Origin: Aquilaria yunnanensis
Taxonomy: Eukaryota; Streptophyta; Magnoliopsida; Malvales; Thymelaeaceae
DNA length: 64,000 bases
Direction: 5' to 3'
Assembly (NCBI GenBank): GCA_039654915.1
Contig: CM077596.1
Span: 8,680,001-8,744,000, forward strand
Numbering within the stretch: the stretch's first letter is position 1; every line of letters starts with the position of its first letter. The position numbers and the translations under genes are program-made. Positions 22,235 through 33,558 of the stretch are shown in pieces. Under the pieces are notes generated by a model, which was not told where the DNA came from, did no database searches, and saw nothing but the letters and a program-made list of their open reading frames with translations.

Positions 22235-25200
22235 ATGGTTGACACTAGGTCAGGAGCTTCAAGGGGAACTAGGGAACCTGGTGAAGGTTCTAGTGACCCC
22301 GTTGTGGCAAGGCTGGATGAGATATCCAGGGTATTACAGGGGTTAACAGAGACTATGGCCCAAGTGGCACAGGGTATGAACACCCTTGTGACTGAGATGT
22401 TCAGGGATTATGAGGACAGAGGTGTTGTCCAGAAGGAGAATGACCCACAACAGGAGCAGGAAAGGCATGCTGAGCAACAGCAAATGCCTAGAGCTCATGG
22501 ACGTAGAAATCAAGTTCATGAGGAGGAAAAGGAACTAGAGGTGATAGAGGCTCCAAGGAGGGGAGACACTCCACATCAAATGAGATTGTTGGAGAAGTTT
22601 AAGACTGTTGATCCATCAAGCTTTGATGGGAAAGGTGATCCTGATAGAGCAGAGGATTGGTTGTCCAGGATGAACAGACTTTTCACTTGTGGTGGTTATG
22701 AGTCAGAGCAAAAGATGACTTTGGTGCCTTTATTTCTGAGAGGGAGAGCCAGTTTATGGTGGGATGATGTGATGGAGTTGCTGAGGGAAAGTAATGGTAC
22801 TCGCCCAGAGCACAAGAAAAAGGTGCTCAAGTGGTTAGACTTCGAGAAAAAGTTCAGACAAGAGTACATCAGTGAAGCTGCACAGGATCAGAAGAGGATC
22901 CAGTTTGAAAATCTGACACTGGGAGAGATGTTAGTGCGAGAGTATGAGCAGCGCTACAATTCACTTATTCGGTATGCTCCATACATGATGGGCAATGATG
23001 AGCTGAAAGCTAAGAAGTTTTTCCAAGGTCTGAAACCTGTACTCAGGAGGTATATGGCGACAGTGGATATTAGGAGTTATCGCCAGGTGGTTTAGAAGGC
23101 GTTGGCCTTAGAAAGGGAATTTGAGGATTCCAGGACATCTAGCAAAAAGGTGGAAGTTGGACTAGCCAACTTAGGAAAAAGTGCAGGGAAGCGACCAATG
23201 GTGGGAAACCAAGATCCATCCAAGAGAAGGAGGATAGGTTTGTGTCCTAGATGTAGACGGTTTCATGGTGGAAGACCATGTACTATGGGGACAGATGCTT
23301 GTAATATCTGTGGTCAGAGAGGACATTGGGCGAGAGAATTCCCAAGGGTTCGATCGATGACAGGTCCGCCTCGGAATTTACCTCCGGTACCCTTTGCTAT
23401 AGGGAATCGTCTTGGTGTAGCCGCAGCAGCAGTTGAGCCGAGAGTTTTCGCCCTGACGAATCAAGTGGCCAGAGAATCGCCCGCCGTTCGAGGTAATTTT
23501 ACTTTTCAGAACGGTAGTGTTAGAGTGCTTTTTGATACAGGAGCTACTCTTTCAGTGATATCTTCTGCTTTGGTAGATAAGTTTAAATTGCAGCGAGAAA
23601 TCTCGGGTGAGTTGAGACTCATCAGGACTGTAGGGAAAGGTTTTATTGTGACCAACGAAGTGGTTACCAGGTATCCCTTGCAGTTAGGTGATCATGATTT
23701 TTGCTGTGAGTTATGGGTGATAGAGCTGAGGTCTTATGACCTAGTGTTGGGAATGGATTGGTTGAGTAAGCATAAGGCACAAATTGATTGTGCGAATCAC
23801 TCAGTTGACATTACTGATGCTCAAGGAGCTAGAGTGACTTGCACAGGAGGGTTGGCATCTAACGCTAAGAGTTTACACCTTAGACTTATAGATACCATCC
23901 CTTTAGTTGGTGAAGATGAGTATTATTCGTTGAACGGAGTGGCTATAGAGGAGGAACTGGGGAGAATTCCTGTAGCTAATCAGTTTCCTGAGGTGTTTCC
24001 AGTGGAGTTACCTGGGTTACCACCTAAGAGGGATACTGAATTTGCAATCCATCTGTAGCCAGGGGTTGAGCCTATTTTCATACCACCTTATAGGATGTCA
24101 GCTTCTGAGATGGATGAATTAAAGAAGCAGTTGGAGGAACTGCTAAGGAAAGGCTTTATAAGGCCTAGTGTATCACCGTGGGGAGCTCTAGTGTTATTTG
24201 TGAAGAAGAAAGATGGAACTTTCAGGTTGTGTATTGATTATAGGAAGTTGAATGCAGTGACAATCAAGAATAAGTATCCACTTCCTAGAATTGATGATCT
24301 ATTTGATAGACTCAAGGGAGCGAAGGTGTTCTCCAGAATTGATCTTCGGTCTGGGTATTTTCAGATCAAAGTTAAGGAGGAAGATATTTCGAAGACTGCT
24401 TTCAGGACGAGGTATGGAAGCTATGAATCGGATCTTTAAGCCATTTTTGGATCAGTTTGTTGAAGTCTTTATCGATGATATTTTGGTATATTCACAGTCT
24501 ACATCAGAGCATGAAGAGCACCTTAGAACAATTTTGCAAGTGCTGAAGGATAATCAGTACTATGCAAAGTTGTCTAAGTGTGAGTTTTGGTCCGAGAGGA
24601 TTCAGTTTTTGGGGCATATCATCAATGCTCAAGGGTTGTCAGTTGATCCTGAAAAAGTTCAAGCAGTAGTTAAGTGGAAGAGACCAACTATAGTTACAGA
24701 GGTCAGGAGTTTCTTGGGTTTGGCAGGTTACTACAGACGTTTTATAGAGAAATTCTCTGTGATAGCTACACCATTGATACCATTGACTAAGAAGACTCAG
24801 AAGTTTGAGTGGACACCGAAGTGTGAAGAAGCTTACATGAAGTTGAAGGAAAGATTGACTAGTGCACCTATACTTGTCTTACCAGATCCGGACAGAGCTT
24901 TTACAATTTATACTGATGCATCAGGTTCAGGATTGGGATGTGTGTTGATGTAGGACAGTCAGGTGATTGCTTATGGTTCGAGACAGCTGAGGCCTAATGA
25001 GTTGAACTATCCTATTCATGATCTTGAGCTAGCAGCAGTGATTTTTGCACTGAAGTTGTGGAGGCATTACTTGATAGGGAGATCGTTCAGAATCTTCACC
25101 GATCACAAGAGTTTGAAATATTTATTTACCCAGAAGGATCTGAACATTAGACAGCGACGATGGATTGAATACATCAAAGATTATGATTGTTTGATTGAGT

Positions 25201-26822
25201 ACTGTGCTGGAAAGGAAAATGTGGTAACAGATGCTTTGAGCCGGAAGTACACGGGAGTGATCTTATCTAAGGATCAAGCTACGGATTCCTCTGAAGGAGT
25301 ATTGAGGGACTGTTTCTTAGCTTTGCATGAATTATGGCAAAGTCGAGAAAAATCCCTATTCTACATTTTGGAAGTCCAGTCAGCTTGGTTAGTCAGAGTT
25401 AAAGAAGCTCAGATGAAAGATCTATTGTTGAAAAAGATTTCAGGAGAAACGAAGTTTGGCACTTTGAGGAAGGAATTCAGATACAAGGATGGAGTGTTAC
25501 ATTATGGAGATCATCTTTATGTACCGAATGTGGACGGACTTAGGCAGCAAGTCCTACATGAGGCACATAGTAGCACTTTGAATATCCACCCTGGTGTTAG
25601 CAAGATGTATCAAGATTTGAAGACACATTTTTGGTGGCCAGGATTGAAGAGAGATGTAAGAGGACATGTGGCAAAGTGTCTGACATGCCAGATGGTTAAA
25701 GCTGAACATCAGAAACCAGCAGGCACACTTCAAAGTTTACCTCTGCCAGTGAGGAAGTGGGGATCCGTTACTATGGATTTCCTAGTAGGGTTACCGAATA
25801 CCCGGAGTCAGCATGATGCTATATGGGTAGTGGTTGACAGACTGACGAAGTCGGCACACTTCATACCGATCAGAATCACTTATACATTGGAGAAGTTGGC
25901 TCAGTTGTATCTCAAGGAGATTGTGAGACTCCATGTGATACCAGATCAGATTATATCTGACAGAGATCCTCGATTCACATCACGATTTTGGAATGCTTTT
26001 CAAGAAGCATTGGGAAGTAAAGTTAGTCTCAGTACTGCTTTTCATCAACAGACTAATGGGCAATCCGGGAGAGTGATTCAGACTTTGGAGGACATGCTAC
26101 GCATGTGTGTCATTGATTTCAGAGGTGATTGGGATCAGCATTTATCACTGATCGAATTTGTTTATAATAACAGTCATCAAACTATTATTGGAATGGCGCC
26201 CTAGGAAGCTTTGTATAGGAGGCGATGTATGACACCTCACTGTTGGGCAGATCCAGCAGATAAGGTAGTTATTGGACCTGAAATCATAGCTGACACTACA
26301 GCTAAGATTAAGTTGATCCAGCAGTGGATCAAGATAGCCAATGACAGGCAGACAAAGTATGCGAATTTGAGGAGAAGAGACTTGAGTTTTGAAGTTGGGG
26401 ATAAAGTACTTCTGGAAGTGTCGCCCATGAAAGGAGTTAGCCGTTTTGGGCAAAGGGGCAAGTTAGCTCCTAGATATATTGGACCTTATGAAGTGTTGGA
26501 AAAGGTAGGGAAAGTTGCTTATCGATTAGCATTACGACCTAACCTATCTTAAGTGCATAATGTGTTTCATGTTAGTCTACGCAGAAAGTACACAGTGGAA
26601 GCGGGACAGGTAGTAAATCCTTCAGTAATACCCTTTCAGGAAGACTTAGCTTATGAGGAGAAACCAGTTCGGATACTTGATAGGCAAGTCAAGAAATTGC
26701 GGACTAAGTGGATTCCGATGGTTAAGATCCTTTGGTCTAACCATAGTGAGGAGGAAGCTACTTGGGAGACGGAGCAGGATATGCTGAAAAGATATCCTAG
26801 TATTTTTCCGGAGTTGCAATAG
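22235..26822 (+). pseudogene. Chromovirus gag-pol polyprotein, broken
   Basis: The start is taken at ATG 22235 (MVDTRSGASRG), in frame with the gag domain (WLSRMNRLF, SLWWDDVMELL). Domains in order: zinc knuckle at about 23300-23341, with its last Cys replaced by Phe (CNICGQRGHWAREF); protease DTGA at 23534-23545; RT with DYRKLN (about 24235) and FIDDILVY (about 24470); RNase H with TDASGSGLG (about 24913); integrase with CLTC (about 25677), DFL and SDRD motifs; a chromodomain near 26655-26815 (WSNHSEEEATWETE). Damage: TAG at 23093, 24056, 24951 and 26202, TAA at 26550, and a deletion with frame change near 24412 that removes the RT stretch before FIDDIL. The third integrase acidic residue (GQSER in relatives) is GGG (Gly) at 26067. 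It is inactive but almost full length. Confidence 0.9.
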
Positions 26823-26840
26823 AATTTGGGGGACCAAATT

Positions 26841-26857
26841 CAAGAAGGAGGGGAGAA
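26841..26857 (+). other. Chromovirus polypurine tract
   Basis: CAAGAAGGAGGGGAGAA directly before the 3' LTR start TGTTATGG. Confidence 0.85.
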
Positions 26858-29300
26858 TGTTATGGCCCTTCTAGTGGGAGGTGTAATTCAGGAAGGTAAA
26901 GTGTTTTAAATTAAGGTTCTAAGCTCAATTCAAGTTTACATAGCAAGAATAGAGAAGTTTAGCAAAGTTCACTAAGTTTCGAGAAGAATAAAGCACTAAA
27001 TGAAGTTCAAGGGCAAAATGGTAATTTTACATCCTGAATAGCCGGGACGAGTCCCGAGTGTTTTAAAATGAATTTTTAGAACTTAACTTTCAACCTTAAC
27101 TCAAACTAGAAAAATAGACAATAATTTAATCAAGAATTACTAAGTTACAAAGATGGGGGACTTATTTGTATTAAGCTTAATACTTTGATGGTTTTTGGGT
27201 TAACTGAGGGTTTAAGAAGGGTAAAGGAGTCTATGGCTGCCATAAACCCGTTTCCAGCCTTCTCACCCTCATTTTGCTCTCAAATTGAACTTGGAATCAA
27301 GAGTTTTTGGTGCCAAAAGAAGTAATTCAAAGTATATAAGCTTGGAGAAGTGATTTTCAAGCATGGAATCATGTTTTTGAAGCTTGGAGAGATGTTTTCT
27401 CACATCCCCTATTTTTGAACGAGGTAAGAGTTGTGTTCTTGATTGAATTCATGCTATTTGGTTGAATTGGAGCTTAGGTTTTGGTTAGAGAGCATAATTT
27501 TGATGTTTGGTGCTTTGTTTCTGGATTGGAACTTGTGTAGAGCTTTGGGAGCTTGGTTGATTGAAAAGGAGGGTGATTCTTGCTTGTAACTTGGAGTTGA
27601 GGTAAGGGAGTTATGTTTTTAAGTTCATGGAATGCCATTAGCTTGGATTTGCTTGAGAAATTTGAGTGGTTTTAGCTAAGGCATTAAGGAAACGTTTTGG
27701 TTCAATTATGGTGGACTAGAGGAATTGGGAGGATTGGATTGATGTTACAAGACATCATAGCTTAGCTTTTGATAGTTGGTTATGTTCTATGCAACATGTA
27801 CTATGTGTGTATGAAATTTGGAGGCATTCCATGCATGTTTGGTATGTGTAGGAATTGCCCAAAGTTCATAGCAGCAAAATGCGCCAATTTTGCAATTCTG
27901 CAGATTGGCGACACGTCGCCAATTTCAGGTCGAAACCAGTGACGCGTCACCAATCCAGAAAAACTGTCTCAGAATGTCGACAACTGTGGCGACGCGTTGC
28001 CGAGACAGCTTTTGACACCCGGTTTTGTTTTCAGCATAACTTTTCGTTCGGGTGTCCAATTGAGGTGATTCAAGATTCCACACGAAGCTAATAGGGAGTA
28101 CTATCACCTCAATTTTTAAAAACACTTAAAATGTCCCATTTTTAGATTTATATTAACTCAAAGTGAAGGCAAGTTCTTTTTTTAAGGAAACTATGTTGCA
28201 TTTGAACATAATTAGCTACCACTAGCTCAGGTGAGAGGTTTAGAACCTTTGTCGACCTAGCCGTGCCGTAGCCACGAGGTCACAAGGCGAAACCTTGTTC
28301 ATCTAGTCTACATCAACGAGGCCCTGTGGCCTAGTCTACAAAGTCCCACCATAATTCCCCTGCATAACAACTATGGGAAGGCTACATGATCGTTTGCAGT
28401 AAGCTTTGGCTTGCTAGGCAGTAAGCTTCAGCTTGCTAGGAGCGGGTTTAAACTCGCTAGGTGCGGAGTAATACTCCGTGAGGAGGACTACTTGAGGAGA
28501 GGTCTTTGGCCTAGTTATATATGCATATATAATAGCACCCTCGTGCTATGTGAGCTCGCAGCAAGAGTCCTCGGGTTTTCTTGCAGGTACATTGAAGATC
28601 CCTTACTGAGAATTATCGAATTCTCACTCCTTGGTTTTGTTATGCAGAGCCTGAAGTTGCTGGACCGGGTAATCGTTGAGGATTATCTCGGTAGTACTCT
28701 TTTGTGTGTACAGGTATGGCAGTTGAGAATCCTTGTGATTCTAGTCTACATAGGTACTTAGTTGGCTTGTTGGTCAGGTGACAGTACTAACTAGTCTCTT
28801 CCTTTGGCTGCAAAGCCTAGTAGCACTTGGCAAAGGACTTTTGGGACTCGCCACTGGGACGTGTTTCCAAAGTGGGAGTTAGGTTAAGAGATCTTAGTAG
28901 AGTCTTGTATTTATACACTACTTTGGTTTGCCTCCATAGTCTATGTTATGAGGAGTCCTTGACTCTAGGATTGCTCTTGGGTGACGGCATTAGTCTACTT
29001 TATGTATGAATGTTCTCACAAATTGTTATGTGTAGTAAACTCACACAAATGTTGATTTTTGTATGCTTTGGCTATTTGTATTTATTTTGTGTAAGAAAAT
29101 ACTCAGCTGAGTTAATGTTTTAATGTTTTATGGTTTAATAAACCAAGTCAAAGCATAAGAGCATGCATATTGCATATTCTAGGTTAATCAACTAGTATCA
29201 CGGGATTTAATCCGCACACATACACAACTAGCCAATTGCAATCCACCGTGAGACCAACTCTCACAGGGCTTCCTGGGCTGGGGCACGGGCGGTCGTGTCA
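26858..29300 (+). repeat. Chromovirus 3' LTR (2443 bp, intact)
   Basis: TGTTATGG...GTCGTGTCA, followed by the target duplication CTATT at 29301. It shows the uninterrupted version of the site where element C entered the 5' LTR. Confidence 0.92.
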
Positions 29301-30362
29301 CTATTGGCCAAGGATTTCTACCCAAATGGTTTGGTGAGTGAAAGGGACACCTCCAAGAGTAGAAGAACCTGGAACCTAGCAAGAAGAAGGCACTCTCCAT
29401 TTTCATATTCTCATCTTAGACTTAGGTTTTTCATCACCATTTCTTGCATTTCTTCATCTTCCTTGGGAGCATTTATGAATTCTTACTTGGAGAAGGCTTG
29501 GAGGACTTGAAGACTTGTAGGAGCCTTGAGGAATTAAGCATCTAGAGTCTATTGGGTTCCTTCGTTCCTTCTTTTATCTTGTATTTAGACATGGATGCTC
29601 TTTTATGTATTTTCATGTTTATGTTTAGTTTGATTATAGAGTAGTTTTCTCTACACTTTCTATGGTTTTAGCTACTTGAATTGGTTATGTTGGTTGGATT
29701 AATGGCTATTTAACTTTGGTTTTCCTTCATTGTTTGTTTACTCTTCTCCTTGAGTTTATTGTTGTGTTGATTGATCACGGGCCCTAGTCAATTGCACTTT
29801 AGATTTCTTTTAAACTCTTGGAAAAGATTAAAAAGAATTGAAATTAGGAGAAGAGTGTAGTGGACATAGGCTTGTTGGGAGACTAGTCTAGGACACTAGG
29901 TGAAGGTAAATTGCACTTGTAATGCCCCTCTAGAACTAGCAATTTGGATAGGAGTCCATTCTAGTGTAAGCTTGGGAGAGTGGCCCTTTCACTTGGGAAA
30001 GTAAGGGCCTAATTAGTTAACTTCACCAACAAGTAGAAAAAACCAAACTATTAGCCTTAATTCACTAGCTAACCAAGTCAAATAGTGAAAACCATAGGAA
30101 GTGTGTTTTGTTAATTCATTAGAAAACCCCTAATTTGCATTGTGTTTGTTGTTCTTGTTTAGTAGTAATTTAAGTAGAGTTGCAAACTTTGTTATTTTCA
30201 TAGTGAGTAAATCATCAATTGTTGCTTGTTTAGCTAAAGTAAGTCTCAAGGTAGTGGTAATTAGCAAACAATGCAAATCAATCCTCGTGGGAACGATATC
30301 TTATTCACCCTTTCTACGCACGTCCCGTGCGCTTGCGGATTAGCGTTGTAAAACTCACAACA
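29301..30362 (+). repeat. Athila 3' LTR, right part
   Basis: 29301-29305 is the duplicated CTATT. 29306-30362 matches 2694-3754 of the 5' LTR and ends CTCACAACA. It contains a single copy of the segment that is triplicated downstream of the 5' LTR. The short ORF at 30140-30343 is LTR sequence, not a gene. Confidence 0.88.
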
Positions 30363-31111
30363 ACCACCAATTCCCGAAGGATCTCTTCGGTCATAAGGCT
30401 CCACCTAATGGGAAAATGGTACAATGAGTGCGGAGGGACCTCGGGATCCCAGTCCGCAACAGCCCGAATATGGCTATCAAACTCCTCGAACTGGGCCTCT
30501 AACTCTAAGGTTGGTAATCTCCTGGGGTCAACTACATCGACATTCAGAGTCCTCGAGGCCCACCTGGTCGGCACATGTTTCCACACCTTAGCCACCTTCA
30601 GAAAGAAAAAAATTTTCTGCCAACCCCGTCAACTGTCCTTCGTGTCGAAGGTGAATGTGTACATTTTATTCCCAGAACCCCGAGGAAGCAAAAAGTAGAA
30701 ACCATCCTTCGGGACGGGGTGAAGTTTATAATACTGCATGAAGATGATGAAGTGGGGCTCTATCCCAAAGACCCCACATATGCAGAGGAAGACGTTAAAA
30801 TAACAGTAGGAATTTAGAGGAAGTTGGTTCACAGCTATGCCATGAAATTGGCAGAACTCGCAAACTATCTTCGAGGGAGGGTACTGAAGTCCGGCCTTCA
30901 GTTGGGCCCGAAAAACTGTAACGTCGTCCGAATGATACATATACTTAAGCAGACCTACAGTAGGTAGCCTAGTCATAGCGTAAGATGGAAGGTAGAACTT
31001 AGCTACCCACTTCTCCATTTTCTCCGAAGTGGTGCAGCACGAATGAGAGTCGAGAGGAGCCCAACTCTCGGGAATGGGACGAATAGCCAAGAGTGGGGTC
31101 GAAGAAGACAT
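30363..31111 (-). pseudogene. Element A antisense ORF, N-terminal part (exon 1)
   Basis: Starts at ATG 31109-31111 (MSSSTPLLAIRPIPESW), the same start as in element B. It has the putative gypsy-type transposon domain (VTVFRAQLKAGLQYPPSK, FCQFHGIAVNQLPLN). A TGA at about 30626 replaces Trp of the DSWRGW motif seen in element C. The exon is cut at 30363 by Athila and continues at 2232-2115, joining at the Val-Val-Val / Ile-Val-Lys-Glu-His site. TSD bases lie at the join. Confidence 0.8.
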
Positions 31112-31911
31112 ATTCGGGAGAAGGAAATGAATTCGGAATGGGATGACTTTCGGAAAAATAGAAAAGGCTAGAAACACAGAAAATCAAAGGACTTCGGGAA
31201 GGAAAACCCACCAAAACTCTTGCCAAAGTCGAGATTTGAGAACGCCGTCGTGAAAACTTGCCAAAAATGTCACCGCCGCTTGCGCCGCCGCAGGAAAAAG
31301 AGAGAAAGCTTGTGAGCAAATGAGATCAGAGTGCAAGCAAAAGAAAGCAAGGAGGGAGAACTCTAAGGAAAGGAAGGTTTATATAGGTCAAAGGGGGTAG
31401 GCGAATCGTCGCCATAATTACCCCTCGAAGGTGAATCGTCACCATAATTGCCCTTTAAAGGCGAAGAGACGCGGTTGGTGTAACCGACACGACTGTCCAC
31501 TAATTGCCACACGACACGTGTCATCCAATGCAAAAAACGAGGACACGCCTCCTGACAGCACAGAGGCCTAGGTAAACTTGTCTGAAGTGACATGTCTGTC
31601 TGATTAGAAGACGTAACGATTCACTGACAAATGACATAGGCCCAAAGAAATGAGATATCCACCTCGGGCTGACGGAATAACTTCGGGAACATCGAAAATT
31701 CAGCCAAAAACTGGGAGAGCCACTTGAGTACCAGATAAGCTACCTCGGTTAAGAGAGGCATCTCAGATTGCTGAAACTCCCTCCTCCGAAGACTATGACC
31801 TTGGCTAAAAATTCAGTCATGACAATTGAATTAACCACCACCTTCCACGAAGACTTCCATTATTTGCTCAAATAACCAAAGATATAGCTTCAGCTTTCCG
31901 AGGGGGGCATG
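31112..31911. other. Element A region between antisense ORF start and 3' LTR
   Basis: No coding signal on the + strand. On the minus strand TATATAAA (31378-31385) lies 267 bases upstream of the ORF start, and CACGTG (31515-31520) lies further upstream. The region ends with the polypurine tract CGAGGGGGGCATG before TGATAGCC at 31912. Confidence 0.65.
31378..31520 (-). promoter_or_regulatory. Antisense promoter of the element A aORF (TATA box and CACGTG)
   Basis: Minus-strand TATATAAA with CACGTGTC about 130 bases upstream of it. Position and spacing match elements B and C. Confidence 0.6.
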
Positions 31912-32696
31912 TGATAGCCAAAGGGCTATTACCCTTCAAACCCCCAAGTTCTGACGAAGCACCACCCTCAGAAAAAGACGAGCATCACCTTCAAAGAATG
32001 CGAGCATCAACCTCGGGAAAAGACTGTCTGCAGTTCTTGACCCCTGATCTTGGTAACCTGCCATCACCCTCCGGGAATAACAGGACTGACCTCGGGAACA
32101 TGGTACACTACTACCATCGGTAAGATGACCTGACCAACTTCGGGAGAAGTAGGTTCACCATCCTCTACAGGGGAAAACATCCTCCGAAGTAGATCCCCTA
32201 TGCCGAGGGGCCTCCCGAATAACTGGAGCAACCTCGGTGAGAAGCCCTCATATCCCGAAGAGGTCTTGTGAACACGACAAAAACGGTTAAGGAGCCTCTG
32301 ACACAGAGACCTCGCACACGCCCCTGACACACAGACCTCCCACGGCCCTGACTTCTGGCCAGAACGGTCTATGGCCAGCTAGAGGTCCCCATCCCCGAAG
32401 GTACGGACCGCATTCGACCAAATGTGTGTCATGATCTGAGCGGGATATATCAAACGGACTTTTCCTAATGCCCTCCTATAAATACTTGGGAAATGACCTT
32501 GGTAAGACAGGAGAGACTGAACTCCTAAGAGAACTCTACTCTTTACTCTCCAATTGACTACTCTTTACTTGCCAAATACTGACCTGGGCGTCGGAGGCTC
32601 CTTCCCCGAAAACACATTACGAGGACCTCATAACCCCGTTCTTTTGAGTGTTTCAGGCAGTTTCACGACGGAAGTCTCTTCTGCCAGCATCTCCTT
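31912..32696 (+). repeat. Element A 3' LTR, left part
   Basis: Starts TGATAGCCAAAGGGCTATTA, has TATAAATA at 32477-32484, and is interrupted by element B after TCCTT. Its last 57 bases are at 41408-41464. Confidence 0.82.
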
Positions 32697-33558
32697 TGAT
32701 AACCGAAGGGCTATCGCCTCTCTCACTACATACTTCCTGCTAGTAGCGTGGTCGGGAAACCTGGCGTCACCCGAAAGAGGCGCTAACACTGACCTCGGAA
32801 GGAGCGAAGTCAAACGCCTCGAACTCAGGACTTCGGCTGGTACGTCAGGAATTTCAAAGATGTTGCCGGCTCCCTCAGGGGACCGAACGGATCACCTTCG
32901 GGAATAAAGAACCAGCTATTGCAAGCAGGAGAGACTCTCCCCGAAGGCGGAACCCTCGAGCCAGAGAACTCCCCGAACTACGGGCATGCTTCCCGAAGAA
33001 GGGCACCCGTACCAAAGGACGACCTCGCCCAAAGGACCTCAAGAATACGACATGAGCATTTAAGGAGCCTCTGACATGTCGCCCCCAGGTGCTACATGCC
33101 GCCTCAAGCGGCGGTCTGACACGCCGACGCTGTCCGAGTCCTGTCACAACCTATCTCGGACCAAGATTCAGGGAGCCTACAAACGGCTACTTGTCCCCTA
33201 CGCCCGAAAGTACAGAGAGCATCCGACCGAACACGTGTCGTGATCTGAACGGGCTAGGCATTCCTATAAATACCAGGAAACAAGCCCTGGCAAAGGATTC
33301 GACCCCCTCTCCCTGAGGAAAATAAAAACAGGCAAGGCCGCTTAACCCCTTAGTGCTCCTCCTCTATCGTCCTTCAGGACACTAACTTGGGCGTCGGAGG
33401 CTCCTCCCTGGAAAAACACTCCGGGGACCTCCTGACCTCTTTTCTTCTGAGCATTTCAGGCACATTCCTCTGGGGAACCTTTGCTCCAGACGTCCTCCCT
33501 CACAGGAAGTCCCTCCCGAAGTCATAATGTCACTTGACGAAGATGCCGCTGGGCATCA
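32697..33558 (+). repeat. Element B 5' LTR (862 bp)
   Basis: Starts TGATAACCGAAGGGCTATCG and ends GATGCC-GCT-GGGCATC-A, a 6- to 7-base stem. It differs from the 3' LTR at six of the first 100 or so bases. An ATG at 33527 opens a frame that reads through the LTR end and the primer site into gag. Confidence 0.9.
33232..33272 (+). promoter_or_regulatory. Element B LTR promoter (CACGTG and TATA box)
   Basis: CACGTG at 33232-33237 and TATAAATA at 33265-33272. The copy in the 3' LTR is at about 41076-41116. The same pair is seen in the element C LTR. Confidence 0.6.

Larger units (their letters stand above)
12176..29300 (+). mobile_element. Chromovirus (Tekay/Del-like Ty3/Gypsy retrotransposon) in the Athila 3' LTR
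   Basis: The LTRs run TGTTATGG...GTCGTGTCA and are flanked by the 5-bp duplication CTATT (12171-12175 and 29301-29305). The primer site is of the initiator tRNA-Met type (22102). The order of domains is gag, zinc knuckle, protease, RT, RNase H, integrase and a C-terminal chromodomain, which fits the Tekay (Del) group of plant chromoviruses. The polyprotein has several stops and one deletion. The 5' LTR is split at 14573/22053 by Tat element C. Confidence 0.9.
2233..30362 (+). mobile_element. Athila-lineage Ty3/Gypsy retrotransposon, gag-protease only, interrupted by a chromovirus
   Basis: It is bounded by LTRs TGATAAATG...CACAACA and by flanking ATCAC (2228-2232) and ACCAC (30363-30367), a 5-bp target duplication with one change. 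The primer site at 3761 matches the tRNA-Asp type used by Athila elements, and the gag and protease are Athila-like. After protease (end 10013) there is no reverse transcriptase, RNase H or integrase before the polypurine tract at 11757, so the element could only move with help. A 1757-bp block covering the end of the LTR, the primer site and the gag N-half is present three times. The 3' LTR is split at 12175/29306 by the chromovirus. Confidence 0.88.

Noticed and set aside
30140..30343. 67-aa frame repeated at 3532, 5289 and 7046
   Set aside because: It lies at the end of the Athila LTR; repeats follow from LTR and triplication structure, no domain.
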